Shown here: in pieces, positions 41,930 to 55,545 of the stretch | Layout: each line of letters begins with the position of its first letter | Position numbering within the stretch: the first letter of the stretch is position 1 | Source: Diphasiastrum complanatum | Lineage: Eukaryota > Streptophyta > Lycopodiopsida > Lycopodiales > Lycopodiaceae | Assembly (NCBI GenBank): GCA_029204225.1 | Contig: CM055097.1 | Location: 30,223,785-30,287,784 of the forward strand | Direction of reading: 5' to 3' | DNA length: 64,000 nt | The notes under the pieces: generated by a model | Told to the model about the DNA's origin: nothing | What the model saw: the letters and a program-made list of their open reading frames with translations, nothing else | Database searches by the model: none | Made by a program: the position numbers and the translations under genes

Positions 41930-42310
41930 CGTGTTTCGCAAATTGTTCACAACACTTGTCTTTTCGCAACATTTTCGTCTTTCGCAAATTGTTCACGACA
42001 GATGACAATTCTTGAGCTTGAAGAAAAAATCTAGAATATTTCGCGAATTGTTCGAGATAGTTTCGCGACAGGTGAGCTTGAAGAACAGTCCAAAAGATTT
42101 CACAAATTGTCGCGACAATTTCGCGACATCTGAGGCTTGAACAAGAAACAAAATATTTCGTGACAAGATTCTGTTTGTGAATCTTTCGAGCTTCTACAAG
42201 AAATTGTATCGCGAATCTTTTGAGTTGACTACACGACAAATTTTGTGAATCGAGTTGGTCACGAATAGAAATGTTTCGAGTTCGCGTTCGTTTCTTTCTC
42301 ATCCTTTGTC
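41930..42310. repeat. TTTCGCGA(A/C)-rich tract
   Basis: Repeated TTTCGCAAATTGTTC, TTCGCGAATTGTTCG and TTTCGCGACA words, with five CGCG cores (about 42038, 42062, 42108, 42120, 42207). Interleaved GAGCTTGAAGAA phrases also repeat. No coding region was seen. It may be LTR or leader sequence of family C. Confidence 0.55.
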
Positions 42311-42544
42311 AAGTAAACTGTGCACCTTGTTAGTAGAATCAAGATCTGTCTGATCAGTTGTTCTACAACTCCCTCTCAAAGTGGTAGTTGGATTAACCCC
42401 AATCTTCTTCGCTGCTTCTCGAACAAAGATTTACTTAGCTCTATATTCCAAAAGAAATCAGAAGTTCAGATCCAAGAGATCTACATGTCAGATTATCCTA
42501 ATAGGAAGAGCAACATGCAGCAACCTATACCAAATGAAGCATCA

Positions 42545-42817
42545 GTTAGAATTAAAATAGAATCATTGTGTTACTGTACTGTGGGTCCTATCAGTGGATA
42601 AGGATCAGTTGGCCTCGCCACGAGGCAAGTCGACGGGACACGCGTCCTTCCAATGGCAACCTGGGTCATGCATGGGTTGCTTGAGTGAACAACTATATGT
42701 ACAGTGTAATTTCATTTTGAGAAATATAGTTGCTATGAGAGCTTGCTATGGAGAGTGTTTTCTGTCTGTGTTACTGTGTAGCATGATCTGTGTTTCTATG
42801 CAAAGCAAATTCTAAGT
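42545..42817 (+). repeat. Family A LTR, copy 2
   Basis: GTTAGAATTAAAATAG to GCAAATTCTAAGT, followed by TGGTATCAGAGCC. Homologous to 33676-33946 and 40772-41035. Confidence 0.82.
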
Positions 42818-44131
42818 TGGTATCAGAGCCATACAAGGAGTGTACACAGTACAGCATCGCCGTTGAAGAGAGTTTCGGGAGAACTGTCTTCTGAGAGTTC
42901 GGGGTTTACGGCGGGTTGAAGACGGAAAGAGAAGCACTAGTGCACGGTTTCTAGTCTATAGAGGCTTGCTAAGCTCAGCAGAGGGATTATTAGCCAATGC
43001 ATAACATCAGACAAGGAAAAATTTGGTGAAAAATTGACAATTTTGAAGCCAGCTGAAAGTTGAAACCAGGTTTGGGGTTACGGTTCTTATACATAACTGG
43101 TGATTTCTTTGTTGTTTGTGCACCATTTTGGATGCCGTAATGATAGGAAGGAAGCTAATCACATTGTCAACCAGCCATGGAGAGAGTCTGAGGTTTATGT
43201 CAGAGATTTGTCTCCAGACGGTTAACCTAGCAGATTTGCGGTAAAAGGTGAAAAAAGCCACTTTGTCAAGTTGAGCTAAAATCACCGTTTCTCCACGAAA
43301 TTTCTTGAGTGAACACTCTACAGTCTTGGAATCAGTAGGGCGACCCTGCTTCAAGCCTCAGATCATGCTCAAATTGATCCACCGGTGAGTTAGATCAAGC
43401 AAATTTGAGTGTGGGGAGGCGCGGCCGCAGACAGGGAGGTTGCGGACAGTTCGCGCGTGGAGTCCGAAGGGTGCTGTAGCGTCTGGAAGGCCATAGCGAC
43501 TGTAGGAGCGCGGTTCAATGCCCAAATGCAGTTTGGACCTTTGGATGAGGTGTCAGATGCATCGACGGTCTAGAACTTGTGATGGGAGAGAAACGTGGAC
43601 CACAAGATTTGGTTCAGCCATTGGATGGGAATTGAACAGGGCCCTGAAGAAGTGAAGTGCATTCTGGCCTTCAACTTCATTAAAAATTTTCATACTGAGA
43701 GTTGATTTGGGTCCCTTCATAAGTGAAGAGTGAAGTTTCTTCAAGGTGAAGAAATAGTTCAAAAACTAGAAAAGTTCTTATTTTTGGGTCCTTTTCCCGT
43801 TTTGACCCAAACGAAAGGCTATAACCTCCAAACGAAGGGCACCCGGACTGCACCTACAAGTACGGTACAACAAAAACAGAGTGATTGCAGCGGAAAAAGT
43901 GTTCAGAGTATGCCAGATGTGATTTCACCATTCCATTGGGCACGTTGTTGGGAGTTGACGACTGAGTGCATTTCGGAAAGCGACGCCGATTTGGCTTTTA
44001 ATTTGGTGGAAAAGCGGCGAGCGCCGCCTGGTAAGGAAAAAAGTGCAGGTCATTATTTTTAACTTTTGACATCACTATTGGCCTCGGCATACTGTTCTTA
44101 GCCTAAGGCAGAAGTTTCAAGCAGTTTTGCG

Positions 44132-47100
44132 ATGGCAAACATGGGAGAGTCCATTTTGAGTGAAAGTAGCAAATTGGACGGGATTTCCAACTAGGCAGTG
44201 TGGAAATTCAAAATGAAAAACATACTGATGGAGAAAACATGTGGGAAGTCATCATAGGTGATGAGAGAAGGCCGCCAAATGAAGCAGATATCAAAGTGTT
44301 TGACAAAAAGATGAGGAAAGCTTTGACCTTCATTAACTTGTCAATGAAGGATTGCATCATTACCCACATTTGTGATGTTGTTACACCCAGACAGGCATGG
44401 GATGTGCTAAAGGAGCTGTTCGAGACGTCAAATCCGTCAAGAATCATGTTTCTGAAGTCAAAGTTGAATAGTGCCCGCATGGAGCAAGGAGAGCACATTC
44501 AGACGTACATGACCAGAATCAAGACAATGAGAGATGAACTGCATTCTATTGGTGAGCGCATACGTGATGTGGAGTTGGTGCATAATGCATTGTGCGGCAT
44601 TGCAGAATCCTATCAGATGTTTGTGAGCGGAATAGCATCAAGAGAAAGATTGATGAGATCACAAGAAGAGCAATGGCGAGAAATGGTGAAAGCTAGACGT
44701 CAAAATACTGACAATCAGGCACTTGCGACACGCCAAAAACAAGGCAAGGGCAAGGGCAAGAAGAAGTCTAAGTAGCAATTTGCAAAGTCTCAGGAGGATG
44801 ATTGATCTTCTAGTAAAACTAAGAAGAAAGGCAAGTGCTTCCATTGTGGTAAAAAGGGCCATTGGAAGAATGAATGTCGCAAATTCCTGGCGGAACAAAG
44901 CAAGGGGAAACCAAAACAAGCAGGTGACCTTGTCGATGAGGGTGAGATTGAAGACTAGCATCTTCATATCTGCATTGTCATCTAATCAAGATGATCAATC
45001 ATGGTATATTGACTCGGGAGCCACAAGACACATGACAGGTAACAAGAATTGGTTCAGTTGTTTGAAGGTGTTGGATAATGAAACATCTGTTCCACAAGCA
45101 AATGGTGAGGTGTGCAAGATCAAGGGGATAGGCACCGTTTCAATCCAACTATCTGATGGCAAAAGCAAGATGATCAGGGAGGTACTTTATGTACCAGGTT
45201 TGAAGAAAAATCTACTTTCTGTTGGAGTCATTACTGATCAAAAGTTGAAAGTAGAATTCGCCCATGATCGTTGCTTTGTGAAGGATGTGAACCAAAAGTT
45301 CAAAGTTATTGCAGATGGAGTAAGGGAGCCCAATACAAAATTGTACAGATTGAATGCCACAATTAAGGGGCAACACGGACTTGTATCGTCCATTCCATTG
45401 CAAACTGAGTTGTGGCATAAGAGGCTTGGTTACTTGAACTTGGGAAGCCTTAGTTTGATGAGAAAATTGGAGATGGTAACATGATTGCCTACCATAGAAG
45501 ATCACTTGAAATCGATGTGCGAATCCTGTGTATATGGGAAGCAACATCGAGATAAGTTCAATAAAGCGGGTGTTGCAAGAGCAAAGAACATCCTGGATTT
45601 AATCCACACAGACTTATGCGGGCCTATGAGGACCATGTCCTTAGGTAAAGCCTTCTATTTCATGACTTTTATTGATGATATGTCACGTAAGACATGGATC
45701 TACTTCTTGAAGAAGAAATTAGATGCATTTGATAACTTCAAGAGCTTCAAAGCATTGGTCGAAAATCAGACAGGTAGGAGATCAAAGTCCTAAGATCAGA
45801 TAGTGGAGGTGAGTACACGTCTAATGACTTCAATGATCTTTGTGATCAATGTGGGATTAAAAGACAATTTACGCAAGCTCATACTCCTGCTCTCAATGGT
45901 GTAGTTGAGTGCAAGAATCGTACGATTGTGAAAAGTGCCATATCTATGTTAGCTGAGATGAAACTACCAAAAGATTTTTGGTCAAAAGCATGTAGCACGG
46001 CAGTCTATCTTCAAAATAGAAGTCCTACCATTGCCATACCAAAGATAACACCTGAGGAAGCATTCACAAAGAAGAAGCCAAAGGTGAACCACTTGCGAAT
46101 CTTTGGATGTAAGTCCTTTGTACACATTCCTAAGAAAGAGAGATGTAAACTTGATGTAAAAGCTATCAAGTGCATATTCCTAGGATATGATGATCGTGTG
46201 AAGGGCTATAGATGTTTTGATCTAGTGGAAAATAAAATCCATATAAGTCGTGATGTTATCTTTGATGAATCCAAGATGTATGAAGACGAGGATGCTGAGA
46301 AGATAGACACATCCAGTGGGAAAGATGATATAGTGAGGATACCACCTGATCATTGACTTTCCGAGTGATGAACACGAGGATACATCTCAAGATACTACTA
46401 CTCAACCTCAAGAAACAGGTTGGAGGGGTAGGGACAAACCTTTTGGTGCAAGAAGGATTGAAGTTTTAGGTGACAAACGCAAGGAGAAGGATGTACCGTG
46501 GGATACATTTTCAGCAGGAAGCCGATCACCTGACAAGAAGCTCCCTAAGTGGTTTGAGAGATTGTTGGAGAGCCGCGACATAGATGACTTTCCAGGATCA
46601 TCTAACCAGGGAGAGCTACGAAGATCAACAAGAGAGAAGACACTACTTGAAAGTTATGAAGCAAATTATGCTCTCTTATCCAGCATTATTCAAAGCAAAG
46701 AACCTTCGACTTATGGTGAAGCGAAGGATGATGACATTTGGGTCAAGGCCATGGGAGAGGAGATGGAGTCAATTGCTAAGCATAGCACATGGGACTTAGT
46801 AGAACCACCAGTTGGCAAGAAACCCATTGGTTGTAAATGGGTATACAAGACTAAGTACCATGCAGATGGAAGTATAGCAAAGCACAAAGCAAGATTGGTG
46901 ATCAAAGGGTACACACAAAATAAAGGCATCGACTATGAGGAGACCTTTGCGCTGGTTTGTAAGTGGAATATTCTACGTCAACTTATTGCTTTAGCTTCAC
47001 ATTTTGGTTGGCCTTTGCATCAGATGGATGTGAAATCTGTTTTTCTAAATGGTGAGTTAGAAGAAGTGTTCATGGATCAACCTGAAGGCTTTGTAATGAA

Positions 47101-47847
47101 GAGACAGGAAAATAAAGTATGTCGCTTGAAGAAAGCGCTTTATGGTCTTAAACAAGCACCACGTGCGTGGTATAGCAGGATTGATGCCTACTTTCATTCA
47201 AAGGGGATGGTGAGAACACATTCTGATCCAAATCTATATGTCTTATGCTTTGATGGTATGGTTGCTTTGATTGCTCTTTATGTTGATGACTTGATTATTA
47301 CAGGAAATAATCAAGAGATGATAGACATGTTCAAGAAAGACCTCATGGAACAATTTGAGATGACAGATCTCAGCCTGATGCATTACTGCCTTGGAGTAGA
47401 AGTGTGGCAAAAAGGACATGAAGTGGGTTTAACACAAGTGAAGTATGTCAAAGAGTTGCTGCATAGGTTTAGGTTGTAGGATTGCAAACCAGTAAACACT
47501 CCTATTGAACTAGGTAAAAAGCTTTCTAACTTGATGAGTCACAATCATTTGATGCTACACTGTATAGACAATTAGTAGGGAGCTTGATTTACCTTACCAC
47601 GACTAGAACAGATATATGCTATGCTGTTGGCATTGTTAGTCAGTTTATGGCAGCACCTACGGAAATGCATTGGAAGGCAGCTGAACGCATTTTGCGTTAT
47701 GTGAAAGGCACTTTAGAATATGGCTTGATATACAGGAAGCATGATGATTTACCTGAGTTGTGTGGCTATGTGGATGCGGACTGGGGAGGTGACTATGATG
47801 ATCATAGATCCACCACAGGGTATGTATTCCAGTTTTGTGGTAGTTGA
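44132..47847 (+). pseudogene. Family A gag-pol, copy 2
   Basis: Gag starts MANMGESILSESSK. A TAG near 44193 replaces Tyr, and a lost base near 44238 shifts the frame. The zinc knuckle CFHCGKKGHWKNEC (about 44830) is in a different frame from the protease (WYIDSGATRHMTGN, about 45003). Integrase contains RSDSGGEYTS; between 45773 and 45928 it is broken by a one-base loss in RRSKS. Reverse transcriptase is long and open (46562-47479) with YVDDLIITGN and LKQAPRAWYSR. TAG at about 47477 and a frameshift follow. RNase H ends at GYVFQFCGS. Overall organisation is standard; the enzyme would not be made. Confidence 0.9.
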
Positions 47848-47859
47848 TTGAATTTGATA

Positions 47860-49615
47860 TAGAGGGCTGCACCATACTCGATTAATTCAGAAAAGTTTTA
47901 GATTTTGGTAGACGATGTGGCTATCTTTACAAGCTTAGTCACTACTATTCGAAAAATAGACAAGGTCTTCATTCATTCACTTCTGAATTGACTGATATGC
48001 TTTGGCATTTCAGATTAGGCCATCTAAACTTCAATAGTATTCATCAAATGTTGACTCAGTATCTGGTGCAAGATCTTCCTTCTGTCAGCAAACCAACTTC
48101 TCCATGTGAAAGCTGTATTATCAGCAAGCATGCTAGAAGTCCTTTTATTTCTGATTCAGTCCATACTTCCAAAGGTTTGCTTGATCTTGTACATAGCAAG
48201 ATTTGTGGCCCGATGCAGACTGCTTTCATAGGGGAAGCCCTCTATTTCCTAACATTCATTGATGACTTCTCTCGAAAAACTGCGACTTATTGTCAGAAGA
48301 ACGAATCCGAAGCTTTCAAATTTTTCAAGCAGTTCAAGGTGTCTGCTAAAAATCAGACCCAGAGAAAAATCAAGGCTCTACATATTGATGGAGGGGGAAA
48401 ATTCATCTCTATCGAATTCAAGGACTTCTGCAAGGTCAATGGAATACATCAGCAATACACATCCAGCTACTCACCTCAATCCAATGGCATAGCTGAGAGG
48501 AAGAATCAGACACTCATCGAAAGTGCCAAGAGCATGCTGGCCCATGCCTCTCTTCCAAAGAAATTCTGGGCAGAAGCTGTTACCACAACTGCCTATCTGC
48601 AGAATCGATCCATCACAAAGACCCTGAATGGCAAAATACCTTATGAGGTATGGAGAGGATCAAAACCATCACTCAATCATATTCGAGTGTTTGGATGCAT
48701 TGCCTATGCTCAGAGCCCTGCTAATCTAAGAAAGAAACTGGATGACACTAGCAGAATGTCGATTTTCATCGGCTATTTTCAAGACCACAAAGCATACAAG
48801 CTCTACAATCTGGAAACCAATTCTGAACTTAGCATTGATCAGCAAATCGACTCTGACTTTGACAAAGAGACAGACCCTTGATCGGTTCAACCCAAAATAT
48901 CGAATCGATCCAGACAGCCTCCATCCTGATTCATGGATGATCCAACCTGCTACTTTGTGCAGGAACCAAACATTATTTTGTCGCAGAAGCGAGACTGTTT
49001 CTATTTCGTATTCGTCTCCGTATTCACGAACTATTTTGTTTCTTTAAATTTTCTTATTTGCGGAAGCTTTTACAGGATTCCAAACACTCGACTACACATC
49101 ACAGAACATATTTTATTCTAGCAATTTAGAATAACAGCACAAGACAAGAAGATGCACAAAAATAGAGCGACTGTATTATCAGTTTAATTTTTTTAGAACA
49201 AGATTGTCAATGTCAATGCTCTACACTCAACCAGAGCCAGTTATTATTGAATCCAAGTTCAACCCATTGGAAGGCACTCATAAAGGTCATGAAATATGTC
49301 CAAGCAACAAAACATCTTAGCATCTGTTATGGAGGCAGCCAACCTGCCAATATTCTCGAAGGATACATAGATGCAGATTGGGCAAGAGATATCGACACCA
49401 AAAGATCAAATTTTGGATTTGTATTATTATACAATCAAGGCTCAATCTCATGGAATAGCCGAAAACAAACCTCAGTAGCAATATCATCGACCAAATCAGA
49501 ATACATAGCTGCGACAAATGCTACCAAGGAGGCAATTTGGCAGATGTCGACCTTGCCCAACCACATCCAACAACAATCTATTGTGACAGTCAAAGCACAA
49601 TTGCATTCTTGTTGA
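47860..49615 (+). pseudogene. Family D copia integrase and RNase H fragments
   Basis: Integrase (47985-48881) has MLWHFRLGHLNFNS, CESCIISKHARSPF, LYFLTFIDDFSRK and SNGIAERKNQTL. The middle Asp motif reads HIDGGGKF instead of RSDGGGEF. Reverse transcriptase is absent. After about 350 bases of unrecognised sequence, RNase H (49247-49615) reads NPSSTHWKALIKVMKYV, SISWNSRKQTSVAISSTKSEY and ends early. This is a deleted copy. Confidence 0.85.
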
Positions 49616-49619
49616 ATGA

Positions 49620-51990
49620 TAACTCTCACTCTTACACAAACACTATTATCAGAGTATTGTATGGCTGTCTTTGATGCCTAAATCGATCCTACATTCTCTT
49701 CCTACCAGGTTATCAGTATTAGAGTATTGCATGGCTGTCTCAGACGCTTAATCTTTTTCGCAATCTCTCTTCACGGCAGTCTATGAGTCCTATGTTGATA
49801 ATCTAATTCAACGCAAAGCACAGCTCATAAAACTCCATTCTCTAAGTAATCCACGATCCTGCTTTCAAGAATTCTTTGTTTCTTCAATTGACATCAATCC
49901 AAACATCAACTGAAGTGGCATCAGAGTTGATAAATCAACATTTCATCTGATCCCACAAATTGGTATCAAAGCCCACAAAGTGGTATCAGAGCCACAAGTT
50001 TATTGGATTACTAGAGTCTAGGACTTATAATAAAACTTAATATGTTATTGTTCTATAGAGATGATTCATTTAGTTTGTGTTTTATCTCTGCTACTCGATC
50101 AATGAAAGGTTCAACAAATTTAATGGAGACGATTTCCACATGTGGAAGTTCAAAATAGGATGATCTTGATCGAAAAAGAGTTATGGAGATACGTCAACGA
50201 TTTCATAGCCAGACCGGCAAAACCTGAATTGCTTCCAGCATGGAAAGCAAAGGATGGCAAAGCACTTGCCATTGTATCCCTGAACCTAAAGGACACTCAA
50301 ATTGCTCATGTATCTAGCTGCACCACCTCCAAAGAAGCGTGGGATACACTTATAAGCATCTACGAGACCTCAGATGTTTCCACTCGTCTCTTCTTGAGGA
50401 AGAAGGTACTGACACTCAGAATGAGTGAAGCCACCTCAGTAAGCGACCATCGGAATGAGTTCAAAACCAACTGGCTATAATAGGTTCACCTATCTCAGAA
50501 GAAGACTCTACCATGTCTCTTCTTGCCAGTCTTCCATCCTCCTACGACAATTTAGTGTTGCTTCTTAGCAATACTCTTGCGCTGTCTCTCCAAAAATTGA
50601 CAGCAAGTCTGTTGCAAGAAGAAGTTAGGAGAAAAAGCTTGTCAACGCCAATGAGTACCAATTCCATGGCACTCTAATCAAACAAGCAGCAGTCCAAGAA
50701 GAAGAAAGGCTTCAAAGACAAGAAGACAAAGGCAGAATAGTGAGCAACATCGCAACCACAATAGCAATAGCACAATCAATCATCGTCCAAGACCAAGAAA
50801 TTTTGCAAATACTACAAAAGAACCAACGAAGACATCAAAGACTATCGTATCCTCAAGCATAATGAAATGAGGAAGAAGATGCAACAACATCAAGGAGGCA
50901 ACTCTGACACAATCAGAGATTCTCAAGATGATGATAAAGTGTTGATGGTACAAGATCAACCTAGTAGAAATGCCCATCAATGGTATCTCGATTCAGGTGC
51001 TTCTCAGCACATGATGCCATGCAAAGATCTCTTCACTACACTCACAGCTACAAAATCAAAGTATATCTTCTTTGGTGACTCCAGTTCACATCAAGTCGAA
51101 GGCCAAGGCTCTATTCGACTACAAGTCTCTGATGGCATCACTAGGCAACTTGATGGTGTACTTTATGTACCCAAGTTAACTAAGATGGTGTACTTTATGT
51201 ACCCAACTTGATGGTGTACTTTATGTTACCCAAGGCATTATACGGTCTGAAGCAAGCTCCAAGGGCCTGGTACGATAGAATAAATCGTTTCTTATTGCAA
51301 CATGACTTTACCTCCTGTTTCGTAGATTTGAATGTGTATCTAAAACGAAAAGAGCCAAGCTATGTCATAATAGCACTATACTTCGATGATTTCCTAATCA
51401 TTAGCAATTCAAATCAGTTACTACTAGGAACCAAATCCTTACTCTCATCAGAGTTTGAGATGACTGATTTAGGTCCAGTCCATTACCTACTTGGAATGGA
51501 GATTCACAAAGATCACGCAAGTAGAAGGATCACCATAAGCCAACAATCTTACCTAATCAATGTACTCCGCAGATACGGCAGGGAGGATTGCAAACCCATA
51601 GATACTCCTATGGATCCAAGATGCAAGCTATCCAAAGACATGTGCCCTAGAACAAAGGCAGATCAACAAGAAATGTGCAAGTACCCCTATCAGTCAGTCA
51701 TAGGTTTTATCATGTACTCTATGATCTGCACATGACCTGATCTTGCATATGCTGTAAGCACATTGTCGCAATTCATGTCCAATCCAGGCCTACAACACTG
51801 GAAAGCCCATGCAAAGAGTTCTGAAGTACATCAAAGCCTCAAAGCACTATGCCTTGAGTTACAACGGCAACACAGAAGTTGCACTCACACTGACTACCTA
51901 TTCAGATTCCGATTGGGCAAGAGACGTGGATACCAGAAAATCCACATCAGGTTATATTTGTTTGTACTCAAGCATCTGCAGACCATAATC
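49620..51990 (+). pseudogene. Family D-like copia: LTR end, gag, protease, reverse transcriptase, integrase deleted
   Basis: A duplicated primer site (TGGTATCAAAGCCC at 49962, TGGTATCAGAGCC at 49981) follows LTR-like sequence. Gag is at 50120-50480 (RMILIEKELWRYV, TSKEAWDTLISIYETSDVSTRLFL). Protease is at 50975-51180 (WYLDSGASQHMMPC, DGVLYVPKLT). It passes directly into reverse transcriptase (51232: ALYGLKQAPRAWYDRINRF; active site ALYFDDFLIIS, with Phe for Val). Integrase is missing. The joint is a triple repeat (51151-51226). A TGA at about 51733 breaks the frame before PDLAYAVSTLSQFMS. Confidence 0.85.
51151..51226 (+). repeat. Triplicated GATGGTGTACTTTATGT at a deletion joint
   Basis: GATGGTGTACTTTATGT occurs three times, each with ACCCAA or TACCCAA behind it. 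It encodes the protease end (DGVLYVPK) and sits exactly where integrase has been removed. Confidence 0.85.
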
Positions 51991-54900
51991 TGTAGGATAA
52001 TACCATCCACGAGATTAATTAAATTCTCCCATTGAGTAAAATAACTTACCTTGTAAGAATGTCTGTGAGATCCATAGGCTCTCAACAAAACACTAGAGTA
52101 AAGAGATCCATATTTTTAAAACACTGATATGAATTCCTAACTCATCTAATAGATCGAGAATTAATCGCCACACTTAAGAATCATCACAATTTATTATAAT
52201 GCTCTGACAATAATTATGTATCTATTTGTGATCCGTCAATCATAAATATTTAGATCCTTATGATTTGTCAGTCATAACTCACTAGAATCCAAAACCATAA
52301 TCATTAAAGGATACTGGAGTATATATCCAACATAACTCATGAAAGATAAGAATCACTCCAAAATCTTTCCCACCAAGAAAATACTAGATTTTAAGAATAT
52401 TCTCCAAATCGGATTCTAAACAAAAGTGCGAGATATTCAAGTTCTATATGCCATAGGTAATTAAAGACAGAAAGCATACCAAAAAGATAATGACTACCAT
52501 CTTCAACTACAAAAAACTTTAGATTACCGTCTAGAACCACATCTAGACACCCAAAGTTCTAATGAACACAAATTCAATTGTTATTCTTGGAATCATTAAG
52601 ATATGCTATCCAATTGAGCTCTTTGGGATCCAATCACTAATGAACTGAGTCTATTCCTCAACTAAGGAATACTCTATACCAAGAATACTGTATATCCAAT
52701 GCACATAATTTTAACCGATGAATCTTGATGACTCACAAATCATGCGTCTTGCAAGCAATATAACTTAAAACAACCAGTCTCTGATACAAGAAATTACTAA
52801 GAAGTAAAGGTATAGATTTAAAGGTTTTCAATTTTGTAAATGGTGAGATACCCAGTTGGGACCCAGATTAAATCTCATAATTTCACAAAATACCCCATGA
52901 ATTTTGACCAACGGTTTTAGACCGACATCCAATAATTACCGAAATCTACCATTGTCAATCAAATCCTTATGGTCCTAGAACCTTCCCTTTGGAATTACTG
53001 ATGTTCCATACCACCAGCTTTTCCTCCAAAAGGATCCTTAACCCCTTAATCTGACTTTTCTAGAGATCCACTGATCCATCTAGTTGTCCTAAATTCTATA
53101 TAGGATATTATACTTTGTTCCCAAAAACTGGAGAATCCATTTTTTTGGATGACTGACATGCCCTTCAGATGGATATAACAGATCCACACATGACTCTATG
53201 ACTTAAGCAGAAGAATTAAGATGGTTCAATATCACATTACCAACCCCTCCAAATTAGGGATAAGCTTTGAATCCCCATTGATCCAAGAGCATTAACTCTA
53301 GAGATAAACTTCTGTCAACTAGCAGGTCCAATGTAATCCATGTATTAAAACTCTACTTTTATCATCACAAATTACATTCAAACTGTGGATAAACTCAATG
53401 GTTACAAAGATTTCCTGTTATGAATTCAACTAAATGAATTCCCTTTAGGAACACAATATCCGGTATTAAGCAATTATTCCCAGGGATTTCCAAAATTCTA
53501 ACTACAAAACACATTTCTTTGTTTGGCCATTTCACATTATTTGACGGTTTAAAATTCAATTTTACGAGTATCTTACACAAACGTTCACTCGATCTACTTC
53601 TAACGGTCAATATTGATTAGAAATGTATCAAACAAGTAACCGATTTCAAATTTTAACCAAATTTGAAATTCAACATAAAAGAAAAAAAAATCATTTTAAC
53701 TTTCTATTGGGGAGTTCTCCACTCCAAAAGCTAAAATGACATAAAACTATTAAACTGCCGGCAAATTTCATGTACTAGATTACAACGATATTTGCGGTTC
53801 CTTCAGTCAATTTTAAATTATCTATAACCGGAAAATAATTTAGCTTTAGCGAAAACACTGTGATGAAATCTGATTGATAAAAAACTCAGTATAGCCAATT
53901 CACTAATCTAAATTCATTTTATAGATAACGAAAAAGATTGAAATTTTGAATTTTCTTTTAAAATTTGATTTGTAACTAATTTCATGTAACTCAAAAATTC
54001 TGACAAAAATACTGTTAGTACATAAGTTAATCGCAATAAAAAAAATTGAAATATTGTTTGATTCCTAATATCACTAAACCAATGTCAAACTGGCATGCAA
54101 AGCACACTACATCAGCCACAAAACGTCATTATGGAATTTTTTACGTAAAACTCAATCACTTAGAATCCACTAGCCATTAATACAAGTCTATGACAAAACC
54201 GACAGAAGACATGCGTACCACTCAAAACTACTGTAGATCAATCATGAATGTCAAAATCACTATTTGAATCACCATGCAACCGATTTCCACAGGTATAGTA
54301 TGGGAAAAAACAAACATGCATCAGAACAATTTGGAAATTTTGCAACTTTTACTTTAAAAATTGCCAAACTTCGACAGCCATAACTTTTGCTATAGGATGC
54401 CAAATTGGTCACTATAAAGCACTGTACAAAGGGAGACTGGGTCAGCAAAATGATTGCCATGTCAGCCTACCACCTAGACCTCACACGTGCGAGTTGTATG
54501 AAACCAAAAAAATAGTAGGAGGGTGCACTTTTCCAAGGAGGTTATGTCCAAAAATCCTATTCTAGACCCACGTGCATCCAATTAGAGGTTACAAGCACTC
54601 CTATGAGGTTCATTAGAGAGGCATAGAGGCTTCCACCAGGTCTAGCAAGCAATCATAAGCTCAAACAAGCAAAATTTGCTTTTATGGAGTCCTTCAACAA
54701 GCAAAACTTCATGCTATTGGTGCCTAGGGCTCCCAACTCCAAATTGGGTGCATGAGGGCTCAAATTAGAGGAAATACAACACAATTTTCATCTTGTAAGA
54801 AGATCCAGAGGTTTCAGACCACATATCAAGAGTTATTCATGCTCAAAAAACACCAAAATACACTATTTTTTTTTACTTTTTGAGACTCTTAATGGTGTCC

Positions 54901-55420
54901 AATCCCTACCAAATTTCATGAAAGACTTAGTAAAACATAATTACATCTTTGAAAACATGCATGAAAAGTTTTAGCCATGGATCTTAGGAATATCTCCCAA
55001 AATAGTTAAAAAAACCATCGAAAACCCATGTTTTTGACCATTTTTCAACTTTTTTGGCAAGTTCTTGTGGGTATAATCCACATGCAAGTGCAATTCAAAC
55101 TGTTCTACTATAATTTGATTACATGCAAGCACTAAAAGTTTTGATTTTGCAAGATCATAGCTCTTATTGCCCATTTCTAGTCCAAAATCCTTAAATTTTT
55201 GACTAGAACATAGCCTAGAATCGTAAATCTTGCAAATTTCCTGCATGCAATGATTAAATCATCATTAAATGACTCCCAAACTAAAAGTACACTTGGAAAT
55301 TCAGATCTACCATAAGTTATGAGATATATAAGCAAAACTCTGAAAACTGGCTAAAATCGACAATCACCCATAATTACTATGGAGAAAGCCAATATTTGAT
55401 GGATCTTAGTAACATGCAAG
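51991..55420. other. No gene seen
   Basis: 3.4 kb of AT-rich sequence with very short open frames. I recognise no LTR, RNA gene or coding motif. Because a minus-strand primer site and LTR lie at its right end (55546-56145), it could be the decayed interior of that element. Confidence 0.5.
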
Positions 55421-55545
55421 TGGAACTATTGAAAGAACACCCACTTGGAAGCTTGTTCACCACCAAGAAGAGAAAACGGATTGATCTCCACCAAAGTGTC
55501 GATGAAAAGCTTCATAGCTCCAATCCCTTCAATCTTCGTAAGCCT

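Larger units (their letters stand above)
42545..47847 (+). mobile_element. Family A copia element, copy 2 (reference copy, 3'-truncated)
   Basis: LTR 42545-42817, primer site 42818-42830, a leader of about 1.3 kb, gag from 44132, then protease, integrase, reverse transcriptase and most of RNase H in order to 47847. There is no 3' LTR: RNase H stops inside STTGYVFQFCG and is followed by family D sequence. It carries several frameshifts and stops. Confidence 0.88.

Noticed and set aside
41930..42310. Minus-strand 126-codon frame
   Set aside because: Its sequence follows the TTTCGCGA repeat words and shows no domain.
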